This document shows, piece after piece, positions 1-11,144 of a stretch of DNA of 22,434 nucleotides. Position 1 is the first letter of the stretch; each line of letters starts with the position of its first letter. A model generated the notes under the pieces. That model was not told the origin of the DNA, did no database searches, and saw only the letters and a list, made by a program, of their open reading frames with translations. Where the stretch lies: assembly GCA_000444245.1 (NCBI GenBank), contig ATSW01009443.1, forward strand, positions 1-22,434, given 5' to 3'. A program made the translations under genes and the position numbers. Source of the DNA: Botryllus schlosseri (taxonomy: Eukaryota; Chordata; Ascidiacea; Stolidobranchia; Styelidae).

Positions 1-231
1 GTCTCAGGGATTTTGGTTGAATATAGGGCGAAATTCAACTGAGATACAGTAAATCAGCACTGAAGTAACGCTCCGGTAGGTATTTCGAGATCTGAACCGG
101 AAAATTGATCTTTTCCAACCGATCACGAAGTAGTAAAAATTTACCATTTTATCAGGATTTTCCTCCGGGTCTGGAAATTTTGAAAGAGTATCCTCTTTTC
201 AGATTTTCAAAATGTGGCAACCCTAAATTAT

Positions 232-330
232 TAGTACACCTAGTTTGGCTCGTTTCGCACTATTATACAGTTCTCCTGTAGCATTTTCAGGAAAACCAGA
301 GATTAAATGAGAATTAAAATGAGCGCAATA
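232..330 (-). repeat. Dispersed repeat family R, partial copy
   Basis: Read on the minus strand it contains GGTTTTCCTGAAAATGCTAC, then GGAGAACTG and CGAAACGAGCC. This order matches the copy near 18070-18115 and, more loosely, 3857-3905. No coding capacity; class unknown. Confidence 0.7.
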
Positions 331-641
331 TTATTATTAGTATGATAAAAAGTAGTTGTGGCNCTTATCTCCCGCAAGGGTCTGGTGCGCCACGTTGTGT
401 AATTACCTTCTGGTATAAGTTACTTTGAAACTTAATTCATCTTCTGTTATATACCGATCAGAAATTAAGGGAGTCTACGAGATAATATCACGAATTCGGC
501 CACAGTGGTTAATAGCTCGAGCTATGAGAGGATAGAAACATTTCACAAATTAGATGATAATAAGGTTCCGGTATTACGTTCTAATCAGTTTAATCACATA
601 ACTACAATCACATATTTGACCCATTCTGATTCCAGCAACCA

Positions 642-675
642 GGCCGCACTAACTTAGTGGCCGCACTGACATAGT
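642..675 (+). repeat. 17-bp tandem duplication
   Basis: Two adjacent units, GGCCGCACTAACTTAGT and GGCCGCACTGACATAGT, differing at two positions, followed by a further GGCC. Short and probably non-functional. Confidence 0.8.
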
Positions 676-770
676 GGCCACCATGATAGGCTTTATTTTT
701 GTTATGAGTTAAGAAGTCGGTGATTTTGCGTTACGTTGAAAATATGGATATACAACGGACGGTGGCTCAC

Positions 771-933
771 CTCTCTTTATTACCCTCATCGTATCGGTCG
801 TCGTTCGAAGGGTTGGACTTATTCGCGGCGGAGTCCACACTCGGACTAATGGACGCTGCTTGATCGTTCGATTCACCTTCTTCAGATCCATCGGACGACG
901 CGTTGTCAGTGTCCTTTCTTGGCTTTTTACCTC
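771..933 (-). CDS. DMRTA: DMRTA exon 3: acidic Ser/Asn-rich linker
   Basis: Acceptor GGCAG (935-934 is AG) is followed by GA GGT AAA AAG, restoring the frame from the phase 1 donor of exon 2 and giving [13 protein letters not shown] and then an acidic stretch with [10 protein letters not shown]. This composition is typical of the poorly conserved region between the DM and DMA domains. A strong donor AG|GTGAGC lies at 771/770 in phase 2. If it is not used, the next codon is TGA (769-767), ending a protein of 165 residues. Exon identity rests on frame, composition and splice sites rather than on conserved motifs. Confidence 0.72.
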
Positions 934-2788
934 CTGCCAAGCAGAATCGACGGTTTTCTATGGCACTGACCAGAATATAACTCAATTTCAAAGTTGTTAC
1001 AAATTCAGTTGTTCAGATTATAATCTACTTCGTAAATAACAGTGTGTATATAATTCTAATTATAATCTAATTTGGGGAAAACTGTGTAGCTATAATTCTA
1101 GTTTGAATTTAATTTGGGGAAGCAGAAGATTTTCTATAGTCGTTGTCTTATATTGTCGGCGGTATTTGATATGACTGCTCGTAATTACCGACTGCTTAAT
1201 CGAGCCTTGGTCATTGCATTGCATGTTATTCGACTTCGATTGTCAATCTCGTGATATGCGTGATATGTGCGTTTCTACGGTGTAACTATAGAATGTAAAA
1301 TGTAGAATGTTAACATTATATAGTGTAACCAAAACGCATTTCAGCCGCCGACCATGGGAGTTTAACTCACTTGGCTCGAAACCATCGCCGAGTCGTGACA
1401 TGGCTGGTTGCTTGATGGCGTTCGCGCTTCCGTAAATAATGTGAAGTTCACGAGCTTCGTTCTCTTCCTGGGCCTGTTGCCTTCGCAAAGCGACCTGAAA
1501 CGAATTCTATTATTTTCAACACATTCAAGTCTGGATATTTGTGGATCTAAAAAAATTGTAGGTTGATACCGCCATTTTGGATACATCCGCCGAGTCGAAG
1601 TTGTAGCGATTGATGAAATTGGCACGATATGTCTCCTATTCCACAGAAATGGAGCAAAATACGCGCTGGAGACATGCGTATCAGCCACTATCATTTTCAT
1701 GTTTATATCATATAACATTGTATATTATCTTCGTATTGAAATAAACCCGGATATTTCGGCTTACACTCGCCGGGGGTATAATCGTCATCAACCAATACAG
1801 AATTGGAAAGAACATTAGTATTCAATTGTATATTGAAGTTCTGTACCTCCAAGAACCTCTTCATATCATATTCTGTAAACGAAAATCGCGTGTTTCGACG
1901 ATTTCCGCCATAGCGTATGGTGCAAATCGGGTAAAACGGCACTTTCTGGAACAAAATTATTTAGCTTTCACAGCCATTCCAGTGGGTTAAAACGAGTCAA
2001 ATACGTCCAGATATATCCCAGGGTGTAGCGGTTGCTATTTTCGCGTGTCACCCTAGGATGGCACAAAAACCTACCCCACTGGGATATATCTCCATAAGAA
2101 TTGGCGCATTTTGATCGTTATCTCCCATTGAAACGGGCGTGAATGAAGCAAAATTTGGTACACCAGAAAATGCGGATTGCATAATTTGAACCGCATATAC
2201 ACTATGATGGAGATTAGTTAAAACACCAATTTTCCACCCTTGCGTTTACAGTTGCGCAATCAGACTGGTAAACAAATGAGTGATCACGCGGTAGGCCTAT
2301 GTGACTTCCCGCAAAAGAAAATGCTAGTCGCTTATATTTAAATCAGACGGGCGGATATCAACAGTGATATTTTTGATCATGTTTGATACAAGCATAAATA
2401 AAGCTGCTGATCGGACACCCCACGATACCAATAAAGTTACCAAGGAGTGTATCTGATAGAAATACTACTAGAAGTCACTTCGACTCCTTCCTATCTTTTT
2501 ACTGTATCACAATCTTGTAGCGTTTTCACTCGATGAAAATAGCAACAGTATATACGAATAAATAATAATGTCTCATCACACCTGCGCCGCCATGACTCTC
2601 TGTCTCTCGGCGATCAGCGTGCATTTCGGACACATGCAGTCCTTCCATCTGCAGTACCTTTTGTGGCCCTTCAACGCGCTCACAACTCCGTGATTCCGGC
2701 AACGCGCGCACTTTGGCGTGCGCGGAAATTTGTCGCTGCGGAGCATCAACGCCGCGTTGCTCATATGCTGCTGGAAACTCGCGTCCAT
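771..2788 (-). CDS. DMRTA: DMRTA-type (Dmrt4/5) DM-domain transcription factor, exons 1-3, 3' end off window
   Basis: Gene-level entry: join of 2582-2788, 1371-1494 and 771-933 on the minus strand. DMRT proteins are nuclear factors that bind DNA through the intertwined zinc module of the DM domain; DMRTA members act in neural, olfactory and gonadal development (family knowledge). The spliced product has 69 residues from exon 1, then a conserved segment reading [15 protein letters not shown], then an acidic Ser/Asn-rich linker. The block after the DM domain is what points to DMRTA rather than DMRT1, 2 or 3. Junction phases agree (0, then 1), all acceptors end in AG and all donors begin with GT. 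The DMA domain that usually follows is missing and is expected left of base 1. Orthology is inferred by motif recall, without a tree. Confidence 0.9.
1030..1140 (+). repeat. Family R tail segment in DMRTA intron 2
   Basis: Two imperfect tandem units of the type TATAATTCTA...TTTAATTTGGGGAA, separated by a CTGTGTAGC link. The same tail occurs near 4020-4110 and 18395-18445. Intron 2 runs from 934 to 1370; nothing else in it is recognised. Confidence 0.5.
1371..1494 (-). CDS. DMRTA: DMRTA exon 2: end of recognition helix and conserved extension
   Basis: Acceptor TTTCAG precedes GTC GCT TTG, continuing exon 1 in phase 0 as [18 protein letters not shown]. The following [12 protein letters not shown] matches the position of ELQLLYG in DMRTA proteins (recalled from the family). 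The exon ends at a consensus donor, A|GTGAGT (1371/1370), in phase 1, giving 41 codons plus one base. Reading on past the donor leaves the conserved composition at once, which supports splicing there. Confidence 0.93.
1716..1840 (-). repeat. Palindromic MITE copy a (DMRTA intron 1)
   Basis: One terminus reads TATTGAAATAAACCCGGATA (from 1734); the other side ends in ATTCAATTGTATATTG. The core, read on the minus strand, resembles the GTTGCTGACGATTACCCC core of the copies near 16815 and 19230. Diverged and noncoding. Confidence 0.6.
1976..2130. repeat. Foldback element in DMRTA intron 1
   Basis: AGATATATCCCAG at 2009-2021 and CTGGGATATATCT at 2079-2091 are a perfect 13-bp inverted repeat. The match continues inward (GGTGTAG against CTACCCCA) and, with gaps, outward for perhaps 30 bp more. 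The loop is about 57 nt. This looks like a small foldback MITE; no target duplication was identified. Confidence 0.65.
2582..2788 (-). CDS. DMRTA: DMRTA exon 1: start codon and DM domain
   Basis: 69 codons. The ATG at 2788-2786 has A at -3 and G at +4, and an in-frame TAA lies two codons upstream, so this start is well supported. The DM domain begins near residue 22 with the motif [20 protein letters not shown]. Zinc ligands by family alignment: site 1 is Cys27, Cys30, His42 and Cys46; site 2 is His33, Cys51, Cys53 and Cys56. The recognition tail ERQRVMAAQ runs up to the donor CAG|GTGTGA (2582/2581), which is phase 0. No ligand is missing. A proline in CMCPKC, where relatives often have alanine, is a minor difference. 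Confidence 0.96.
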
Positions 2789-2967
2789 TATTTAGCTAAG
2801 ATGGCTTTCTGTGACATGAAAAGACAGATTTTAATTGGCTGCAGTTGAATTTGAAGTTATCTGCTGAAATTTGTGGCTATCTTAACCTCCTCTACTGCGA
2901 TATAATATTAGATTCGCTCAGTCTGAAAATACATGGACCATCGAAAAATGATAAAACTTCATTATCC

Positions 2968-3083
2968 AGGTGAATAGTATATTCATATTGAAACAAACCC
3001 GGATATTTTACTAGTTGATGACAATTACCCTAGTCGAAAATATTCGGGCTTATTTCAATATGAATGCACTATTCAATTGGATA
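2968..3083 (+). repeat. Palindromic MITE copy b
   Basis: The clearest copy: about 38-bp terminal inverted repeats, TGAATAGTATATTCATATTG at the left and its near-complement ending in ACTATTCA at the right, with roughly five mismatches, around a 30-bp core. TA dinucleotides at TATTGAAA...TTTCAATA would fit a Tc1/mariner-like TA target, but that is inference. Confidence 0.8.
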
Positions 3084-3829
3084 ATGAAATTCTGTACCTC
3101 CGAGAGTTTCTTCTGATAATACTCCAGTTTACTAAATCTAAAACTCTCCGTCATCAACACGCGCACACGCAACTTGTCATTTGACCGGTACGCCCGCCCG
3201 CAAATGCTTGAAATACAAGATATAGTGTGGAATGTAAAAATAATGTTACAGGGGTTTAAGTTTGCGTTTTTCTCATATCGTTTTAGGAATAACGTATTCT
3301 TGACTGATATTTCATCAACTATATGATATGAGTCACAATAATGTCGAAGGGTTGCGTTTTTCTCCCGCTATCGAATTAAACGATCTCTCTAAGTTAAATA
3401 TTCTTCTCTCATTTCGGGGCGATAATCTCATCACACTTTTGAAGCGGAACTAGTGAATGAAACCTGATGTTGCCGTAAAGTCTTTTATAATAGAGGGATT
3501 AACGGACGGTATGGCTAACAACGCTAATGAACGAGATTATACGAAAGTCGTGTTATTATCTACTTGCACTGCGGGAGAGCAATACCACGCTTTGTTCGAC
3601 AACTGACATTGCACATCTTTGAGTAATGACTCGCGTGCAACTGTGCATCTGAGAATGTTCATTGACTGAATTTCGTGAATGCAATAAACAGAGTTGTAAT
3701 TGTTGAACACTTCATTTCGAGTGATCATGTTTGTTAAGCAGCCTTGGCAACTTGTTAATTATAGTTGACTAATTTGACTAATTAAAGCGACTTGCCGATA
3801 ATCGAATTTGAGAAATGTTTCTATGTGCT

Positions 3830-4125
3830 CATTTTAATTCTAATCTAATTTCTGGGTTTCCTGAAAATGCTATAGGATGACTGCATGTGGTGCGACACGA
3901 GCAAAGTTTGCTTTTGTAAAGATATTTGCCACTCCCATGCTTACGAGAATGAACAGGGGCAGAACTTGATTCGATGTCCAATTTTCGCGAAATGAGTAAT
4001 GCTAATTTAATTTTAAAAAATGGTGGTGTTGCTATAATTCTCATTTTAAAAGCTAATAAAAAGGATGTAGATATAATTCTAATTCTAGTCTTATTTGAAA
4101 AAGCGAAGTCGTAAGCGAAGTCGAT
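3830..4125 (+). repeat. Dispersed repeat family R copy
   Basis: Contains GGTTTCCTGAAAATGCTATA, then a hairpin-like motif CACTCCCATGCTTACGAGAATG, then two tail units of the TATAATTCTAATT type. The order matches the copies near 11925-12200 and 18015-18445. Confidence 0.7.
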
Positions 4126-4373
4126 ATGTGATCCGGTACAATAACAGCACGTTACTTATTCCGCACAAGGCCAAGTTACCACCGAATCTGGGAAATCATC
4201 CGTGAAAGCATTCAGATAATTCTAGTGCGAGTGTTAGTTGGAAAATATCCAAGTACTTGAACCACCTAAATACCATGGACATGACTTTATGTATGACTTT
4301 AAAATACCACTAAAATGATAGCAATCTCTATTGAATGACATTTGTCCTATTTAACATATCTAGTGTGCTATAA

Positions 4374-4873
4374 GGTTGCATTTAAAACATGTTTTTTTAT
4401 TAGCCATGACGTCACGAATCTTTAATTGTTACGTCGCCAAGTAATGACGCTGACTGAGATAAAGGCTAAATATGGATCCTTTCTCGATAAAGGTTTCCAA
4501 GCCTTGTCTTAGAAGGATCCAAAATATATTTGGCTAGGTATACATCATGATGCAGCACTTTTACGGTCGTCGGTCATCATCATCCGAACATCCATTCCGG
4601 ACCATGATCTACACATACGTGCTGTAACTGTTGAACCGACAACGATTTCGAGGGTTCCAAACATTCCATATAGTGTACGTCCACGATATCGGGTGCAAAT
4701 CGTCCTTTAGGCCCCTACTACATGTTTTTTCGGAAGTTTTTACACAATTATTGAATAATAATACAACTTTTGAAAATATAACACATTTTTTTAAATGTCA
4801 ATCTTTTAGAACAATGTTTAAAACATGTTTTAAACAAAGTGTTTTAAAACACCATATGTTTTAAATGCAACCC
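4374..4873 (+). mobile_element. MITE with GGTTGCATTTAAAACAT termini, copy 1
   Basis: The left end GGTTGCATTTAAAACAT and right end ATGTTTTAAATGCAACC are exact reverse complements over 17 bp, bounding 500 bp with no transposase. The right 300 bp match a second copy ending at 9787. It contains the palindrome TGACGTCA at 4407-4414. I could not identify a convincing target duplication, so the superfamily is open. Confidence 0.8.
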
Positions 4874-7380
4874 TAAGTATGTACGATGCAGCCTATACAC
4901 ATGATTTCCAAATCTTTTATTTGGGGGATCCTATATTTACTATCCCACAACCACAATATCAAAATTGCTACTTGTTAAAGTGTTGCAATTCAAAATTTCT
5001 TTTTACAGTCGGGTATATCACAAAACTCGAATTTTTCAGACGGATCTGCTACGAAAGTGATTCACAGTTGCCAGTAATGATAACCGTTTCGCTTATCTCA
5101 TGAAATTCCGTTATACTGAATAATAGCGTTATATAGTAAAAGGCTTCGTGCGAACGAAAACTGAGCGAAACTGACGTAGCCTACTCGAAGCCCACAACTT
5201 AGCAGTCTGCTGGAACCAAAAAAGCAAACGGAAATATTCAGTGTTTCGGGGGCGCACGTTCCGCTACAAAACATTAAAACAAGTGCAATGTTTGTTAATG
5301 CTCTTCTGAAGACGTTTCGGGTGGAACGGTATTTTGTTTTGACTGCCGTTAATGTTGAAAAAGTCGACTCGCGTGTTGACACAACTAGTTGGGGTGCGGT
5401 TCTTGATGTTCACATGTGTATACTGTAGTCCTCGGACAGTAATAGGCGTCGAAATATTCTGTTCAGTTAACGCACGTTGATGTATGGCCCGATTGCATCA
5501 GATTGACAAACTACACTTGTAATTAAATGCTTGAAGACTTCGATATAAACTAACATATGCGATTCTCGATGTGACATTGGTAACGGGGACCCCTGAAGTT
5601 CGACAGAAGGCTTTTTGAAGAAAGCGTTGGTCTATGTGGGACTAATCCTTTCTATATCGCGACTGTAATGTAACGTAGCGACATACGGACGTAAATCACG
5701 GGAAGAAATATAAAGATTTCAAATGTTGCGCTCTTTGGTCAATATTTCAAGACCAGCATCTGTCAGGCGCCAAAGATCGCACTTAATAAATACAAAAACC
5801 CTTTTCGATAAGGTTTGCTTGCAGACGGTTACTTTGTCTAGCTTTTCACGGATCGTTTTCATTGTAAGACAAGATTTTATCCATCGGCGCCGCATTATCG
5901 AAATATATCTTTTCCGTACAGTTATTGTTTGACGCTTGATGGGATCTGCTGAGTATTTACGTAGCGGCCCACTCATTATCAAGCAAAGCCCATTACAGGA
6001 CTATTATACGAGGGATTGAAATAAATATCCAGTGTTATACCCTTTCAGAATACATCAGACACACTTTTCAAGTGTAACATTTCATATTACGAAGTGCCCC
6101 AACGGCGGTTCTGTAGACAGATTGATAGTTTGTTCAACGTGATGTCCATTGGTGCGAGATTCGACGTATCTGATGTCGACCAACATTCATGAGCTCGTCA
6201 ATTATCATGCAATGAAACTGACACAACACTAGGATTGCCACATTTTGGAATCGGGAGAGGACAATTTTAAAAAATCATGAAATCATGTACCTAAACTGAA
6301 AAGAGCTGGTTTTGATATATTTACCGGAAATTTGTTATGTTGACTAAAAATAAAAATAAAAAAAGATCATCATTTAAACTCGACTTCCGAATTACCTGCT
6401 TTTTGCGTTTCTTTTGTCTTTTGTGGTGTCAACATTACTTTTGTGGGTGCCGAACAACTAAGGAGTTCCTTCGGAATCGAATCTTATTTGTACTTTAGTT
6501 AGTTAATTGCGTAGAGATTTTAATGGTCGTTAGTTCTAGCTTTAGTTGTGTGTTTTGAAATGTGAGTAGTTCTAGTTATAGTTCTAGTTGCTCATTTTGA
6601 AAATCCAGTAGTTTGCACAAGCCAAGGTTCTTGCTCGTATGCTTCTAGCGCATTTAACCGCGCGATACGTCATTATAGTTACTTCCGCGCGAGATCACAA
6701 CGTAAAATCTCTGTTGAAAGTCACGGAGGTTAATTTGAAGCCAATGATTTTTGACAAAATTTCTTGTTAAACGATTGTTGCTACAAGCGATCGTTGTTTG
6801 TAGAAGTGATGGAATTTGGTTGGATTTGCAGAAAATACAGAATTCTTCAAGAATTACTGAGTAACGGAAAGGGAAAATTGATAAAATATATCCCCTCCCT
6901 TCACGGCCATTGAATTTCAATAAATTAAAGGCATTCGTCTTGTTGACTCTGTCTTTAAGTGGGTATCGAAACGCATCGTGACTTGCTTGATCAATAAAGC
7001 TACAAGACATTCGTTACACAAACATCTCATTCAGACCGAGATTAATTTGCCAGAGATTTTATCTCTTCGACATTTTGATGGTCGTTTTACCAGATTTCGA
7101 ATCAGGGTGGCATGGGATGGCTAAGTCAACTTATTATGTCACAAATGAAACTAAATTTAGACATGCTGGAGACTGCCAGCCTCGAGTTATTTTCCTTAAA
7201 AATGTCGCGTCGTTCGTCATATTATATTATTCTTTCGGTCGGTTGGTTCGAAACGTCACAAGACTACCATTCTATGAAAAGGTAGCGATGACGTAATTCT
7301 ACACTTCCGCACAGTCCGTAGATACATTTATAAGGGCTGGGAAAAATCCAGTATATGCGACTAAACTCATTTCTTTTAAA

Positions 7381-7465
7381 GTATCAGCATCAGTTTATTA
7401 ACAATTTCCTCATTTCAATACACCACAAGACTGCTATACAATGAAAAGTCAGGAAGGCGTCGATA
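7381..7465 (-). mobile_element. Non-LTR retroelement 3' end, copy 1
   Basis: On the minus strand it reads GCAGTCTTGTGGTGTATTGA, then GTTAATAAACTGATGCTGAT. The element near 21509-21600 has the same layout, GCAGTCTTGTGGTGT...TTAATAAACTGAACTGAAC, with a short tandem tail. Shared 3' ends with variable short tandem tails are typical of LINE or LINE-dependent SINE insertions. No reverse transcriptase is seen. Confidence 0.55.
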
Positions 7466-8915
7466 TGACTTGGAGTACATGGAGTAGTCTTAGAAAATCC
7501 AGCAGGGCCAAAGCGATTCGCTTCTGAGGGAAAACAGATAGGCATTAATACAAATATTGTATATGCATTCAAAGCAATGCAACAGAACAATCCTATAAAA
7601 TGCGGTAATGAACGATGGAAGGATTTGCTTCCGCTCTGCGTCCCTGCTATTAGGCTAAAAGTGACGTTTTATCGCTTTATTTCTGCATATACGAATTCAC
7701 TTCATCTTTCTCTCTCAGAGCAATCCGAGCTTGCAGACCAGGGCGGAGCAGTTGTAACGTTTTCAGTTGTTTTTAAAATAAGATCGTTGCAAATATGCAA
7801 CCTAAAACGCACTATAATTGTCCATTATTGAGTTATTCCCGTTCTTTTTATCCTAGGAACTGACTGTGTATAGGCTATCGATGCGTTTTGCATGCTTATT
7901 TAAGGAATGTTCCAATGCAGATTACCAATAATAGATATGTGTGTGAACTAATTTATCCCTTTATCCAATTAACAAAGTGCTCGGTTTGATTTCGCCACGC
8001 GCTACAAGATTACAATCATTTGCTTGTTAGCAGAGCTGCGGGATTACTTCCGATCGAGTTAGTTTGGATTTGGGAATTACGTTGCTCTAATTGGGTATAT
8101 TAGCTTTGCACATCTGGCCTTGAAAAAATGTTGTTCTTGAGAGCACGTTTCTATGTATAGCCTCAAACAAGACTCTGTGCAGTTTCAGTAACTTCAACGC
8201 TGCTCATTATGATAGTTGGAAAAGCTCAATTGACTCTGTTATCGTAACTGGCTAGCGTTAACACATAATAATTAGAGCATTCGAATTAGCTTTTAGACAC
8301 TTTTTGCAATGTATGCAGGATTTGGGGACAAATGCAGTTGATGCTCTATTGTTGTTCGGTGTCTTAAAGGCAATGAGGCCTGTGACATAACATAGGATAC
8401 GATAGACTGCATAGAAAATTAAAACATTCACGTAGAATAATAACACTGGTAACTACAAGCCCAAATTACTGTATTTACTTATGATTGAGGTTCATGTATA
8501 ATAGGTAGATGATATCCATTAAAGTATTCAAGGAAGATAAATCTAATACCCCTAAAATTTAACGATGTTGCTAGTTGCTGTACTATAATTTAAAACTTTC
8601 TTTGGTGTTTACATATAGCCTATACATCGAGGATGTGATATAGCCTCGTATGGGTTATCTCCAAAGCCAGGGCCCATTTTGAAAAAAAAATACAATGTAC
8701 GGAATATATATACAATATACGAAATTAGTTCGCTTCAGAACCTCCACAAAACCACTCTTACTTTGGCTGTCTAAAATACGGTGCGGACCAGTGTGATTTT
8801 TTGGCGCGTCTCAGTACAATACAATCCTCGCGCAGACGTTCGCAAATTATTCACGAGATTCCAGCTCGGACCAATATCTACACACCCAATTAAAAGACAC
8901 CACCCAAAAGGCATT

Positions 8916-8981
8916 GTAGCAGGTGTCACAGGCGACATTTTTGTACTGTTATTTCAAGCAATGTATCGTGCACCTGCTACG
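8916..8981. repeat. 10-bp perfect inverted repeat
   Basis: GTAGCAGGTG and CACCTGCTAC flank a spacer of about 45 nt; just outside the arms, GCATT and CAATG extend the symmetry loosely. Could be an eroded foldback element. No link to a gene. Confidence 0.5.
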
Positions 8982-9204
8982 TCACTCAGCGCGGTGTGTG
9001 TGGATCAGCGTGATTGATGTCTTTTTAAAAGATAACAATGCATTGTTTCCGATGAAACAGGATTTTACATATCGAGCGCGTGAAAAAAGTTAAAAAAAGC
9101 GATATTTATTCGAAAACTGTAGATATCATGTCATGCACTGAGCAGAGAACTTATTCATAGATGGTAAGTAATCAATACACTATGGTTCGATTTACGTTCG
9201 GGAC

Positions 9205-9270
9205 GTAAACTAAACTTTTACAAGTTGCCAATATCGTTAGTTGACTGTTAACTAACTATACTTGTTTATA
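9205..9270. repeat. Palindrome-bearing inverted repeat, left member
   Basis: Contains GTTAGTTGACTGTTAACTAAC (21 bp, near-palindromic) at 9236-9256. The reverse complement of this whole segment aligns with 11258-11326 over about 60 bp, including GCCAATAT against ATATTGCC. Confidence 0.65.
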
Positions 9271-9289
9271 GTAAAGAATATCGGCCTGA

Positions 9290-9787
9290 TGTAAATGTTT
9301 TTGTTATCTTTTTGTTTGTGTTTGTTCAGCCATGACGTCACGAATCATTAATTGTGACGTCACAGTGGATATACATTAACAATTGAAAATATAGGGTCGA
9401 CGAAAAAGGCCTCCGACAATAGTGTCATAAACAGACCAAAATGTATTTAACCGGGACTACATTGTTACGCCGCATTTCTACTGTCGACGATCATCATCAT
9501 TCCCCGTACCAATGATCTATATCTACATGCTGTTACTGTTGAACCGACGACGACTTAGAGGGTTCCAGTCACCCCTCATTGTATACGTCGAATATATATT
9601 GGGTGCAAGTAGTCCGTAGGCCCTTACTACATGTTTTTCGAAGGTATTTACACAATTATGGCATAATTACACAACGTTTGAAAAAAACACATTTTTTTTC
9701 AAAAGTCATTNAAAAAAAAATGCTGTTTAAAACATGTTTTAAATACCTAAGCATTTTAAAACAATATTTGTTTTAAATGCAACCATA
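9290..9787 (+). mobile_element. MITE with ATTTAAAACAT-type termini, copy 2
   Basis: Shares with copy 1 the block CCATGACGTCACGAATC, the phrase CTGTTGAACCGACGACGA, the ACTACATGTTTTTCG block and the right end GTTTTAAATGCAACC. The left terminus is diverged or truncated. TGACGTCA occurs twice (9333-9340 and 9355-9362). One ambiguous base lies at 9711. Confidence 0.72.
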
Positions 9788-10581
9788 CTTGTAGCAGTGT
9801 AGCTATACGCCAAGGTGGGTGTTCGATTGGAAGACCATCCAGTCGTTTCGACTCTTTCCAATCATTTCATTAAATCGCAATCTTGTGATGTTTCAAAATG
9901 ACGAAATTATCAATAATTTGGACTGAGCTAGCATATATTCATGCACCAAACAGTATACTGCTTGATAATTTATCAATAACTCTAAAGTCTTGGATATGGA
10001 CAATGTAATAGTCACAATCTATGTCCCAACGACTACAGCCATGATGTACAACGTAAAATAATATGCGAAAATATAGTGATTACGTCTTACAGCCATCGAG
10101 ATGGGAGCTCATGCAACATCTTATAGCTGCTGGATTGAAGGTGAAAGGTAAACATTGTTACCGCTTGATATGGAGTCGGGTGAGAGTCAACACGGTGGCC
10201 CGGATGGACACTTAAGCTTCAATATGGCGTAACTGTGTGAACAAAAGACTGTTGCTATACGCGGATAATGTGCGGCAATTTCTCAATCCCTTATCTGTCT
10301 CCTTCACGTCAGTTACAAAGTAATAAATTTCATTCAGTTTTCGATAAACAGAAGTTGTTGTTTGGTCATTCAAAGTCACTCTTTGGCGACACCTACTGAC
10401 TAAGCAAGTCCACCAACTCATCTATTCTCGTTTTCTTGAATATTTGGTCGAAATGAAATTCTGAACAATTGTAAAGTATATAAACAGTACGATGTAAGCG
10501 ATGGAATATGACAGTCCTGTCCCTTGAACTATTATATGGGATTGGATGCTGCTTCAAGTGAACTCTGGTTACGAAACCATA

Positions 10582-11144
10582 CAGGGGTGTAATGACTCAA
10601 GTCCGACTCGAGTCACGATTTTCTAGTGACTCGACTTGACTCGAGTCATTTTCTCAAAATACGGAAATGACTCGAATCAATCTGTTTATTGACTCGAATT
10701 GGACTCGCGTCATTTTGCATGACTCGAACCAAGTCATATGCCTCGAGACTCGGTCGGCCAAGACCAACATTTGATTGTAATTTCGAAGAAAAGTAACCAC
10801 ACTATTGGGACTTCGTCTTGGTACTGGTAGGCTACTTGAAAACGAGACCAGAAACTCCTAAAAGCGAGGAAAATTAGTATAGGCTTTTATAAATGAGAAC
10901 CATTCGATATCACCAAAAAGAGTTATAAAAAGTGGGTTTAACAAGACTTTAACTGGAAACTGAACAGTCGACACAATGACTAGGACTCGGATTCGAGTCA
11001 TAATACCATCACTCGGACTCGACCCTCTGCTCGCTAACTGGGACTCGGACTTGACTCGGTGGTGAATTGAAAATGACTCGAGTCAAAACTATAAAAGTTA
11101 GATTGACTTGCGACTCGGAGCCTTGTTACTTGGTTACAACCCTG
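10582..11144. mobile_element. hAT-type MITE of the GACTCGAGTC family, copy 1
   Basis: Ends CAGGGGTGTAA and TTACAACCCTG form terminal inverted repeats. The flanks are AAACCATA (10574-10581) and AAACCAAT (11145-11152), a degraded 8-bp target duplication as made by hAT transposases. Both ends are built of diverged GACTCGAGTC units, while about 300 bp in the middle lack them. No transposase. Confidence 0.85.

Larger units (their letters stand above)
1..770. other. Left flank, presumed DMRTA intron 3: no coding exon seen
   Basis: No DMA domain motif is readable on the minus strand, so this is taken as intron. It holds part of dispersed repeat family R (232-330, minus), a terminus-like 18-mer at 208-225 that recurs at 6230-6247, one ambiguous base at 363, and a 17-bp tandem duplication at 642-675. 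Confidence 0.55.

Noticed and set aside
6654-7010. 118-codon open frame on the minus strand between the genes
   Set aside because: No recognisable motif, no start context or splice support, and its composition reads as translated AT-rich DNA.
8781-9017. 78-codon plus-strand open frame
   Set aside because: Part of it is the GTAGCAGGTG inverted repeat; no family resemblance.
10132-10215. Short open stretch on the plus strand after TCTTACAG that looked like an exon
   Set aside because: Acceptor-like AG and a possible donor exist, but the peptide matches nothing I know and no partner exon is visible.
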